Origin: Embiotoca jacksoni
Lineage: Eukaryota; Chordata; Actinopteri; Embiotocidae
DNA: 64,000 nucleotides
Direction: 5' to 3'
Assembly (NCBI GenBank): GCA_022577435.1
Contig: JAKOON010000081.1
Location: 923,501-987,500, forward strand
Part shown: positions 37,046 to 49,142 of the stretch, in pieces
Position numbering within the stretch: position 1 is the first letter of the stretch
Layout of the letters: each line of letters begins with the position of its first letter
Notes under the pieces: generated by a model
The model's database searches: none
Told to the model about the DNA's origin: nothing
What the model saw: the letters and a program-made list of their open reading frames with translations, nothing else
Position numbers and translations under genes: made by a program

Positions 37046-40000
37046 CTGCGGAGACAGCAGCAGTCAGCTTCACCCCCCGTTTCCTCACTGCAGGTCTACA
37101 CAACAGTTTATATTCTATCAGGTATAGTAGGAGAAGCTCTGGGTTGTTCTGCCCTCTGTAGTGTCTGTGGGTCGTCTTATTGTGGCCTCACCCTGTGATT
37201 GGTGGGCTGATGTAGTCTTATAGGAAAAGATGCAGACTCCACTGTGGACTCAGAAGACTGTCAGAACTCCTCTCTCTGAAAATACTGAACATGTTGTGTA
37301 ACTAGAATATAAGTATTTGATAAATAATCTCCTTCTCTGTCAGGAAATCTAAATATATGATTTAAAGCCAGTTTGATTTATCTTTGAAAAGAATCTGCAG
37401 ATAGTTTTCTTACTGAAGACTAACTGCCTCACCTTTTAAAATAACTAGTGAGTGTCTGTTAGTGAAGTCCTTTTATTCCCCATCTATCACATCAAACTGA
37501 ACTCAACCTTCAGCTTGTGGGTCATGATTTCCTGCTCATTGTCCTGATTGGACAGTATCTGTGTCTCTCTGTCTCTCCTGTCCAGGTGTATGAGAACAGG
37601 TGTGACATACTCCATGGTCATCTGCGACACCACATTGAAGCTGAGTGCATCCAACTGATTGGCTGATCTCGTCTGACATCACGGTGAGCGTATTGCATCA
37701 CTTCCTGTCTACAAACATTGTGACTAGTGTTACTTCTGTTATTTCAGCTTCTCTTCCTGAATTCTACGTATCTAAATCTCTATCTATATATATCTATATA
37801 TATACGTATCTAAATCTCTCCACTTCTTCTAATCTCAAGTTAAAACTCACGTTTGCTCTTCTTGAACAATTCTACTGTTAAATCTTTGACCAACGTTCAC
37901 TAACTTGGTGTTTTACTGCTGCTAGCTTAGCAGTTAGCAACGTCTTCCCTCTCTCCCTCCACCTCTTCTGGTTTTTCCTGCTGTGACATGTTTAGTTACG
38001 ACCCTGCTTCCCTTAATGAGGAGGAGGGAGGAGGAGGAGGAGAAGGAGGAGTGTAGTTAGGGCTCTGGAGGCCAGGGTCATAGAATTAGAATCACTGCTG
38101 TGCACCATGCTACATAACCAGCTAGCAGTAGGAGCTCCTCAGGGAGGAGGGGGGGGGGGGGGGTGTACAGCTGTCCAGGATACAGGTTTAGTTAGCCGGT
38201 CCCCCGCAGCACCCGAACAGCCGGGCGGCCGGGGGACAGTACGAAGGAGACATCGTCCCAAGAAGAAGTCCACGGTTCACCACCGACCTTCACGTCTCCA
38301 ACTGATGTTCCACATTCTGTGAAACACCTGCTGAGAAACCAACTCTGGTTATTGGAGACTCTATTTAACATGAAGTTAGTGAAACCAGGGGACAGAGACA
38401 GATGTCTTCCAGGGGCCAGACTCAGATGTCTTCCACGGGCCAGACTCAGATGTCTTCCACGGGCCAGACTCAGATGTCTTCCAGGGGCCAGAGTCAGATG
38501 TCTTCCAGAGTCAGATGTCTTCCAGGGCCAGAGTCAGATGTCTTCCAGAGTCAGATGTCTTCCAGGGCCAGAGTCAGATGTCTTCCAGGGGCCAGACTCA
38601 GATGTCTTCCAGGGGCCAGAGTCAGATGTCTTCCAGAGTCAGATGTCTTCCAGGGCCAGAGTCAGATGTCTTCCAGGGGCCAGACTCAGATGTCTTCCAG
38701 GGGCCAGAGTCAGATGTCTTCCAGGGGCCAGAGTCAGATGTCTTCCAGGGCCAGAGTCAGATGTCTTCCAGGGGCCAGAGTCAGATGTCTTCCCGGGGCC
38801 AGACTCAGATGTCTTCCAGGGCCAGAGTCAGATGTCTTCCAGGGGCCAGAGTCAGATGTCTTCCAGAGTCAGATGTCTTCCAGGGGCCAGACTCAGATGT
38901 CTTCCAGGGGCCAGAGTCAGATGTCTTCCAGAGTCAGATGTCTTCCAGGGGCCAGACTCAGATGTCTTACAGGGGCCAGACTCAGATGTCTTCCAGGGGC
39001 CAGAGTCAGATGTCTTCCAGGGGCCAGACTCAGATGTCTTCCAGGGGCCAGAGTCAGATGTCTTCCAGAGTCAGATGTCTTCCAGGGGCCAGACTCAGAT
39101 GTCTTCCAGGGGCCAGAGTCAGATGTCTTCCCGGGGCCAGAGTCAGATGTCTTCCAGGGGTCAGATGTCTTCCAGAGTCAGATGTCTTCCAGGGGCCAGA
39201 GTCAGATGTCTTCCAGAGTCAGATGTCTTCCAGGGGCCAGACTCAGATGTCTTACAGGGGCCAGACTCAGATGTCTTCCAGGGGCCAGAGTCAGATGTCT
39301 TCCAGGGGCCAGACTCAGATGTCTTCCAGGGGCCAGAGTCAGATGTCTTCCAGAGTCAGATGTCTTCCAGGGGCCAGACTCAGATGTCTTCCAGGGGCCA
39401 GAGTCAGATGTCTTCCCGGGGCCAGAGTCAGATGTCTTCCAGGGGCCAGAGTCAGATGTCTTCCAGGGGCCAGAGTCAGATGTCTTCCAGGGCCAGAGTC
39501 AGATGTCTTCCAGGGGCCAGAGTCAGATGTCTTCCCGGGGCCAGACTCAGATGTCTTCCAGGGCCAGAGTCAGATGTCTTCCAGGGGCCAGAGTCAGATG
39601 TCTTCCAGAGTCAGATGTCTTCCAGGGGCCAGACTCAGATGTCTTCCAGGGGCCAGAGTCAGATGTCTTCCAGAGTCAGATGTCTTCCAGGGGCCAGACT
39701 CAGATGTCTTACAGGGGCCAGACTCAGATGTCTTCCAGGGGCCAGAGTCAGATGTCTTCCAGGGGCCAGACTCAGATGTCTTCCAGGGGCCAGAGTCAGA
39801 TGTCTTCCAGAGTCAGATGTCTTCCAGGGGCCAGACTCAGATGTCTTCCAGGGGCCAGAGTCAGATGTCTTCCCGGGGCCAGAGTCAGATGTCTTCCAGG
39901 GGTCAGATGTCTTCCAGAGTCAGATGTCTTCCAGGGGCCAGAGTCAGATGTCTTCCAGAGTCAGATGTCTTCCAGGGGCCAGACTCAGATGTCTTACAGG

Positions 40001-43000
40001 GGCCAGACTCAGATGTCTTCCAGGGGCCAGAGTCAGATGTCTTCCAGGGGCCAGACTCAGATGTCTTCCAGGGGCCAGAGTCAGATGTCTTCCAGAGTCA
40101 GATGTCTTCCAGGGGCCAGACTCAGATGTCTTCCAGGGGCCAGAGTCAGATGTCTTCCCGGGGCCAGAGTCAGATGTCTTCCAGGGGTCAGATGTCTTCC
40201 AGAGTCAGATGTCTTCCAGGGGCCAGAGTCAGATGTCTTCCAGGGTCAGATGTCTTCCAGGGGCCAGAGTCAGATGTCTTCCAGGGGACAGAGACAGATG
40301 TCTTCCCGGGGCCAGAGTGGGCAACATAGAATCAAACCTGAAACTGCTGACTAAGGCTAATCGTAAATCCAGTCAGGTTGTTATTAACGTCGGCAGTAAC
40401 GACACCCGGTTACACCAATCGGAGGTCACTAAAGTTAATCTTGAATCGGTGTCCAACTTTTCAAAAACAACGTGGGACTCCGTAGTTTTCTCTGGACTCC
40501 TTCCTAACCGGACCAGTGATGATATGTTTAGCCGTACGTCTTCACTTCACCGCTGGTTGTCGAGGTGGTGTCCCGCTAACAATGTGGGCTTCATTAACAA
40601 CTAGAATACTTTCTGGGGAAAACCTGGAGGAGGAGGAGAAGGGGTAGGAGGAGGAGGAGTGGCAGCAATCTTCCACTCAAGTTTATCAATTAATCCAAAG
40701 CCTAAACTTAGTTCTAAATCATTTGAGAGTCTGACTCTTAGTCTCTCACCCAAACTGGAAAGCAGAGAAACAGATTGTATTGTTGTTGTTTATCTCCCAC
40801 CTGGTCCTTATTCAGAGTTTCTAACTGAATTCTGACTTTTGATCAGATTTAGTGCTGAGTTCAGATAAAGTGATGATAGTGGGAGACTTTAACATTCATG
40901 TTGACGTGGACAACAACAGTCTCAGTTCTACTTTCAGATCATTATTAGATTCTATAGGCTTTTATCAGGATGTAAATAAACCCCATCACCGTGGTAACCA
41001 CACCCTCCATCTGGTTCTGTCGTATGGGATGGAAACTGAAAATGTAATTGTATTTCCTCAAAACCCTGTTTTGTCGGACCACTTCTTATTAACATCTGAA
41101 GTTACAATAATGGACGACACAGCATGTGGGAATAAATCCCACTACAGTAGATGTCTGTCAGATGATGTCGTGGCCAAGTTTAAGGAAGCAGTTACATGTT
41201 TATCCTCTTCGATGCCGTGTGTTAAAGCAGTGGAAGACATCTACGTTGATCTTAGTCCCACACAAGTGGATCATCTGGTAGAAAACACTGCAGTATCTCT
41301 GCTACAACTCTAGATGATGTCGCCCCTCTGAAGAAGAGAGTCATGAACCAGAGGAAGTTGTCTCCATGGTACAACTCAGAACTACGCTCTGCTAGGCAGC
41401 GACTAGAAAGATGGAAAGGAAATGGAGTTCCACTAATTTAGAAGAATTTCACCTGCCTGGAAGGAGAGTCTAATATTATATAAGAAAGCTCTTGGTAAGG
41501 CCAGAACTTTATATTATTCATCATTAATAGAGGACAACAAGAACAACCCCAGGTTTCTTTTCATCACTGTAGCAGGCTGACAAAGAGTCCCAGTTCTGTT
41601 GAGCCCTCTATTCCTTCAGCTCTCAGCAGTAATGACTTCATTAACTTCTTTACTAATAAAATTCTTACTATCAGGGAGAGAATCGGGCCGACCCTTCCTG
41701 ACACCATCACTGACGCCAAAGTGATGTTGGCACTGTTATTGTTTACTCTGTTACAGCAGCACCCCCCCCCCCCCCACCCACCCAAGTATGTTTTGTATTA
41801 TAGTATTTTTAAGCCTTTCTCCTCTCTTCGGAGTTGTTGTTTTCTTCTCTTCATGTGTGTTAAGTTAACGGTCAGACAATGGACCGTAATTTTTCCACGT
41901 TTCTGGCTGGGGGCATTGTTGTTGTTTACTCTCGTGATCAGCTGATCGCGCTGAGTATGCCTCTACCGCTGCTGCCCGGAGCGAGGCCTGAGATCCCCGT
42001 TGAACTTCGGAGAAGACGTCGGGGTTACAGAGCTGGAGCTAAGCTGAAGGCGGAAAGGAGGAAATATAAACCAGCGGTACCGGAGATCTTAATGAGAAAC
42101 GTGAGGTCGTTGGCCAACAAGACGGTCGAGCTCGGCGCGCTGGTAAAGACCCAGAGAGAGTACCGGGAGTGCAGCATCATGTGTTTCACCGAGACATGGC
42201 TGCACTCACATCTCCCGGACCACAGCGCGGCCGTACCCGGCTTCAGGACTGTTTGGGCGGACAGAGACGTTGTTCGGAGCTTTAAGAAGAAAGGTGGAGG
42301 GATTGCAGTCTATGTGAACGAGAGGTGGTGTAATCCCGACCACGTGTGTGTGAAGGAACGTTTCTGTAGCCCGGACATTGAACTTCTAGCCGTGGGGATG
42401 CGTCCTTATTATTTACCAAGGGAGTTCATGTCCGCCATTGTTATCGCTGTGTACGTTCCTCCATCAGCTGACGTAGAGGCAGCAGTGGACACCATCTACT
42501 CCATTGTGGCTAAACTTCAGACTCAGCATCCCGGTGCATTTTTGGCAGTTACTGGAGACTTTAACCAGTCTGGATAAAGTACTGCCAACTTTGCACCAGT
42601 ATGTTAACTGCCCCACCTGGAACAATAAAACTCTGGACCTACTGTATGCTAATGCCATGGATGCATACAGTACTACTGCCCTTCCCCCCCTTGGTAGATC
42701 AGACCACAACCTGGTCCTGCTGACTCCCAAGTATGTTCCCCTGGTGCAGAGGCAGCCTGTGACCACCAGGACTGTGAGGAGGTGGACACAGGAGGCTAAA
42801 GATGCCCTGCAGGACTGCTTTGAGTCCACGGACTGGGATGTGCTGTGTGGACTACATGGGGAGGACATCAACAGCAGGACGGACTGTATCACAGAATACA
42901 TCAAATTCTGTGAACACACCACCGTACCATCACGGACTGTAAAATGCTTCCCCAACAATAAGCCGTGGATCACCAGTGACCTGAAAGTTCTTCTTAATAA

Positions 43001-46000
43001 GAAGAAAGCAGCTTTCAGGTCTGGGGACAGGGAGGAGCTCAGGAGAGTGCAGCGCCACCTGAAGGAGAAGCTCAAGGAGTGCAAGGACTCCTACAGGAGG
43101 AAGCTGGAGGCCAAACTCCAGCAGAACAACGTGAGGGAGGTGTGGACCGGTATGAAGGAGATTACTGGGTTCAAGGGGAGAGAGAGACAACCAGGGGGAA
43201 CCTGGAGAGGAACAACCAGGGGGAACCTGGAGAGGAACAATCAGGGGGAACCTGGAGAGGAACAATCAGGGGGCTCCCTGGAGAGGTCCAATGAACTAAA
43301 CTGTTTCTTCAACAGGTTTAGTTCACCACCCTCATCTGTCTCCTCCACACCTCACACCTCCCAAACACCTCTGCTGCCTCCCTCCCCCCTCTGCGCCCCC
43401 TGGTGAACTGCATAGAGCCCTCAATCTCAAAGGGCTCTTCCTCCATCGACACCTCGACCCCCCCCCCCCACACATCCCCCTCTGCCCCCTCTCTGTGACG
43501 ACTGGCCAGGTTAGGAGACAGCTGGAGAGAATCCACCAGCGCAAGGCTGCAGGACCTGACGGCATCAGCCCCGGGGTCCTGAAGACCTGTGCCGTCCAGC
43601 TGGCTGAGGTCCTACAACACCTCTTCAACCTGAGCCTGAAGCAGGAGGAGGTCCCGGTGCTGTGGAAGACGTCCTGCCTGGTTCCTGTCCCCAAGAAGAC
43701 GACTCCATCTGGCCGCAACGACTACCGACCGGTTGCCCTCACATCTCATGTGATGAAGGTGCTGGAGAGGCTGGTCTTGGCCCACCTCAGGCCGCTGGTG
43801 AAATCTTCTCTGGACCCTCTACAATTTGCGTACCAGCCTCATGTGGGAGTGGACGATGCCATCATCTACCTGCTGCAACGAGCTCAGTCTCACCTGGATG
43901 GAACTGATGAATCTGTGAGAATCACTTTCTTTGATTTCTCCAGTGCATTCAACACCATCCAACCACTGCTGCTGAGGGAGAAGCTGCGGGTGGTGGGGGT
44001 GGACGCGCCCACCGTCTCCTGGATCAATGACTACCTGACAGGCAGACCACAGTTTGTCCGTCTGGGCAGTGTGCTGTCTGATACGGTGGTCAGTGGTACT
44101 GGAGCTCCACAGGGAACTGTTCTGTCTCCCTTCCTGTTCACCTTCTACAACACTGACTTCCAGTACAACTCAGAGTCCTGCCATCTGCAGAAGTTCTCTG
44201 ATGACTCTGCAGTGGTAGGGTGTATAAGGGATGGACGGGAGGATGAGTACAGGGCAGTAGTGGAGGACTTTGTGGAGTGGGTGGGAAGAAATCACCTGCT
44301 CCTGAACGTGGCCAAGACCAGAGAGATGGTGGTTGACTTCAGGAGGAAGACGACGGCTCCACAACCGCTGAGAGTTCTGGGAGAGGATGTGGACATGGTT
44401 GAGGAGTACAAGTACCTGGGTGTGTTCATCGACAACAGACTGAACTGGAAGACCAACATCAATGCTGTCTACAAGAAGGTGATGAGTCGACTCTTTTTCT
44501 TGAGGAAACTTCGATCCTTCAATGTGTGCAGCGAGATGTTGGAGATGTTCTACCATCTGTTGTGGCCAGTGCATTGTACTTCGCTGTGGTCTGCTGGGGG
44601 AGCAGCATTGGAGCCGGTGACACCAACAGACTTAAACTGGTTAAGAAGGCCGGCTCCATCATCGGCTACAAACTGGACAGCCTGGAAAAGGTGGTGGAGA
44701 GGAGGACGCTGAACAAACTATTGTCCATATTGGATAATCCTGTCCACCCTCTCCACCACCTGCTGCAGGGACAGCGGAGCACTTTCTCTAAAAGGTTCCT
44801 CCAGCTCCGCTGTCACAAGGACAGATACAGGAGATCATTCCTGCCCACTGCAATAAGACTGTACAATAACTCACCTCTGGCAAAATCTATCACAGTACAA
44901 TAACACTGTTGACTGTGTTTCTTGGTTTGTTTGTATATAATATATATAGATATATACTGTACTGTATATATATATATATATATATGTTGACTGTGTTTCT
45001 TGGTTTGTTGTATATAATATATATAGATATATAATGTACTGTATATACTGTGCATTTTATATTTTATATTTATATTTTTTACTGCTATTTTATTTTATTG
45101 CTTTTCTATTATTATATTATTATATTCTATTGTATTATTTTATTTTATTCTATTATTTCTATTATTATCTTATTGCTTCTGTATGTATGCTGCTATAGCG
45201 AAAAAAATTTCCCCTCGGGGATTAATAAAGTAAATACCTACCTACCTACCTTAAGCACAGCAGCCCTGAAAGCAACTGTAGGACCAGATGTAAACTTGGA
45301 ACATTTCTCTCCTGTTGAGCTCTCTGAGTTAACTAGAATTATTTCTTCATCTGGATCCTCTAGCTGTCTGTTAGATCTCATCCCAACTAAACTTTTTAAG
45401 GAAGTCTTCCCTTTAATTAATACTTCCATATTAGATCAGATCAACCTATCTATTGTAACCGGCTATGTACCGCAGGCTTTTAAAGTGGCTGTAATTAAAC
45501 CTTTACTTAAAAAGACGACTCTTGATCACCTGTTTTAGGAAACTACAGACCAATTTCCAACCTGAAGTTTATTTCTAAAATCCTTGAAAAAGTTGTTGCA
45601 AATCAACTTTGTGATCATTTAGGAAGCACTGCATCAACTTCCATTGTTATGCAGATGACACTCAGCTATATCTTTCTATAAAACCAGATGAAACTAATCA
45701 GTTAGTAAAACTTGAAGCCTGTCTAAAAGACATAAAGTCCTGGATGACCAAAAACTTCCTGCTTCTAAATTCAGACAAAACAGAAGTTCTTGTACTTGGT
45801 CCTAAACACCTCAGAAAATCTTTGTCTAATCACTTAGTTACTCTAGATGACGTTGTCTTGGCCTCCAGCAAAACTGTGAGGAACCTTGGAGTCATCTTTG
45901 ATGAGGATTTGTCCTTTAGACACCATATAAAGCAAATCTCCAGAACTGTCTTCTTTCATCTACGTAATATTAATCAAATAGCCGATAGTTGGGGCTGGCT

Positions 46001-49000
46001 CAGGTAGACCTGAACCAACCCTTAGTTATGCTGTTATAGGCCGAGGCTGCTGGAGGACCTCGTTACATGCTGAGCTTCTTTTCTTTCCTCCTACTCTTTA
46101 ACTGACTCGTACCTCACCATCTTTTTCTCTCCCATAGTTCCTTATTATTATCTGTTGTCTCCATTCAGTTCCTTCGCTCGTATAGTTTCTGTTCTTTCTT
46201 TTCCAGATGTCCCGTCATGGAGCTGCATGTCTCTGCTCTGCGCTTGTCGTTTTCACCAACAGTTCTTCTCTTCTATGCTGTCCTTTTCTCTCTCTGTTCT
46301 CCTCTCACCCCAACCGGTCGAGGTAGATGGCCGCCCACCTCTGATCCTGGTTCTGTTAACAGATGCTCCGCCCACCTCTGATCCTGGTTCTGTTAACAGA
46401 TGCTCCGCCCACCTCTGATCCTGGTTCTGTTGGAGGTTTCTTCCTGTTAAAGGGAGTTTTTCTTCCCTCTGTTGGAGGTTTTTCTCCCTGAAAGAGGAGG
46501 TTTTTTTCCCCTCCTAGCTTATGTGGGAATTGTTGAATTGTTGGTTTCTCTGTATAATATTGTAAAGTCTTGCTGTAAAGACCCGTGTTGTGATTTGGCG
46601 CTATATAAATAAAATTGAATTGAATTGAATGAGAACAGATGTGACATACTCAATGGTCATCTGTGACACCACATCGAAGCTGCTGAAGCCCTCGTTGGTG
46701 AAGTTCTCCTTGTACTGTCCCATCTTGATGGCGTCCAGCCACTCGTCCACGGTGCTGAAGGAGGAGAAGTCCGGAGTGCTGCGGTCCAGCAGAGGTAAGT
46801 GAACACTGGAGGTTGGAGAGAAGAAAAGAAGAGGCTGTGAGACAGTGGACAGGTTTGGGTGGAGGAGGGTCAGAGGGCAGAGTCATGCAGCCTCCTCTTC
46901 CTCACCTTGATGACAGCGGGGTCATGGCCTTCAGGCTGTTGGGGTTACGGATCATCTTGTCCAGGGTGCTGACGATCTGGCTGAACTTGGGCCGGTTGTT
47001 GCGGTCCTTCTGCCAGCAGTCCAGCATCAGCTGGTGCAGTGCACTGGGACAGTCCATAGGGGGCGGCAGCCTGTAGTCCTGCTCGATGGCGTTAATCACC
47101 TGCAACCAGTGACAGAAGTGTGAGAACATGAGCACAAGTACACACTTCTGACACACACTAAAAACAGCAGGTCAAGTGTAGTGAGACGGTTTGATTATTT
47201 AAGATATTTAAGATAATATAGTGTGTGCAACATGTTGATTTTAATGTCTGTCCAGACTCTGGGAAAGTTCTCTGTTAGTTTCTACTCTGTGACAAAAAGG
47301 TCAGCAAACTTTAAAAAAATGTTTTATCCCAGAGTATTGTACAGTAGAGTATTGTACAATGCAGTGTAGTAGAGTATTGTACAGTGAAGTGTAGTAGAGT
47401 ATTGTACAGTGCAGAAGAGTATTGTACAATGTAGTGCAGTAGAGTATTGTACAGTACAGAGGAGTATTGTACAGTGCAGTAGAGTATTGTACAATGCCTT
47501 GCAGTATAGTAGAGTATTGTACCGTGCAGTACAGTGTAGTAGAGTATTGTACAGTGCCTTGCAGTATGGTAGAGTATTGTACCATGCAGTACAGCGTAGT
47601 AGAGTATTGTACAATGCAGTACAGTGTAGTAGAGTATTGTACAATGCAGTTGCAGTGTAGTAGACTATTGTACAATGCAGTGCAGTGTAGTAGAGTATTG
47701 TGCAGTGTAGTAAAGTATTGTACCGTGAAGTATAGTGTAGTAGAGTATTGTGAAGTGCAGTAGAGTATTGTACAATGCAGTGCAGCATAGTAAAGTGTTG
47801 TACAATGCAGTACAGTGAAGTAGAGTATTGTACAGTACAGTATTGTACAGTGCAGTACAGTGTAGTAGAGTATTGCACAGTTCAGGGGACTGTAGTATTG
47901 TACAGTACAGTGCAGTTGAGTACTGCACAGTGCAGTACTGTATTGTACAGTGCAGTACAGTGTTGTTGAGTATTGTGTAGTGCAGTAGAGTATTGTGCAG
48001 TGCAGTAGAATATTGTACAGTGCCTTGCAGTATAGTAGAGTATTGTACAATGCAGTACAGTGTGGTAAAGTATTGTACAATGTAGTACAGTGTAGTAGAG
48101 TATTGTGCAGTGCAGTATGGTATTGTACAATGCAGTATCACCTTCACTGGCCGACCTGTTAATCTGATGAACCTAACATCTTATTTCATGTTACAGAAAC
48201 CGTGTTGTTCTTCTCGTGATAAATAAATCATCATAATATTTAACAGATGTTATAACTGTATAAAGTTTAAAATTCTGCACAGCTGATATGTAAAGCTGGT
48301 GTTTCATTAGACTGTAATGGAACTAACAGCAGCTTCTGTACTCTGTGTAAACACGTGCAGTGAGACATGCAGACAGACTGTTTGACTAAACTTACATCCT
48401 GGTTACTCATGTCCCAGTACGGTCTCTCTCCGTATGACATCACCTCCCACATGACGATGCCGTAGCTCCAGCAGTCACTGGAGGATGTGAACTTCCTATA
48501 CTGGATGGCCTCTGGAGCCGTCCATCGGATTGGAATTTTCCCCCCCTGTGAGGAGGACATGTGGAAGGGGACACAGGACAGACGACAAAGAAACAGGAGA
48601 CATATGGGACAGAGATAGAGGACACGGGGACAGAAACAGAAGGTTTCAGAATAGTTGTAATTTGTCTTTGTTCCACTTCCTGTTGTCCTCCAGTAATTTA
48701 CATCATTTATAAACTTATAATTCTCTTTCACTGACTTGTGTTGGAGACGCGTTTAATGTCGCCCCCTGCAGGCCGTCATGGAGACTCACCAGAGCGCTGG
48801 TGTAGGTGGGGTCTGAGGTGTCGTCTTCGAGGAAGCGCGAGAGGCCGAAGTCAGACACTTTACACACCAGGTTGCTGTTGACCAGGATGTTCCTGGCTGC
48901 CAGGTCTCGATGGACGTAGTTCATGTCACACAGGTACTTCATCCCCGCTGCGATGCCGCGCAGCATCCCCACCAGCTGGATCACCGTGAACTGACCATCG

Positions 49001-49102
49001 TTTTGCTTTAAAGACAAACATCTGATCAGTTTACAGTTGTGATCGATCTCTCTGTCTGTTAAAGGATGAAGTGAGTGAGTGAGTGAGTGAGTGAGTGAGT
49101 GA

Positions 49103-49142
<40 letters not shown>

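Larger units (their letters stand above)
37644..46630 (+). mobile_element. L2-type LINE (copy 1) with nested Rex1, antisense in ephb2
   Basis: Bounded by the 52-bp target duplication. It has a 5' region, an ORF1 with an esterase-like domain, an ORF2 endonuclease portion, then (after the nested Rex1 at 41729-45250) the reverse transcriptase end and a 3' UTR ending GGCGCTATATAAATAAAATT followed by GAATTGAATTGAAT. Relative to copy 2 at 58.3 kb it lacks the RT core (a deletion joining GATCATTTA to GGAAGCACTGCATC at about 45620) and a second stretch near 45980. It is inactive. Confidence 0.88.
37046..46649 (-). other. ephb2 last intron, 9.6 kb, enlarged by an L2/Rex1 insertion
   Basis: About 0.55 kb at the acceptor end (37046-37591) is ordinary intron sequence. 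The rest, from 37592, is the duplicated splice-border target, the L2 element with its nested Rex1, and the right target copy that forms the exon end. Without the insertion the intron would be about 0.6 kb. Confidence 0.85.

Noticed and set aside
37583..37643. An alternative ephb2 SAM exon
   Set aside because: It has the exon's 3' end and a donor but no acceptor or 5' part; it is explained as a target-site duplicate of the L2 insertion.
47301..48147. Tyrosine/cysteine-rich frames on both strands
   Set aside because: Satellite translation in an ephb2 intron.
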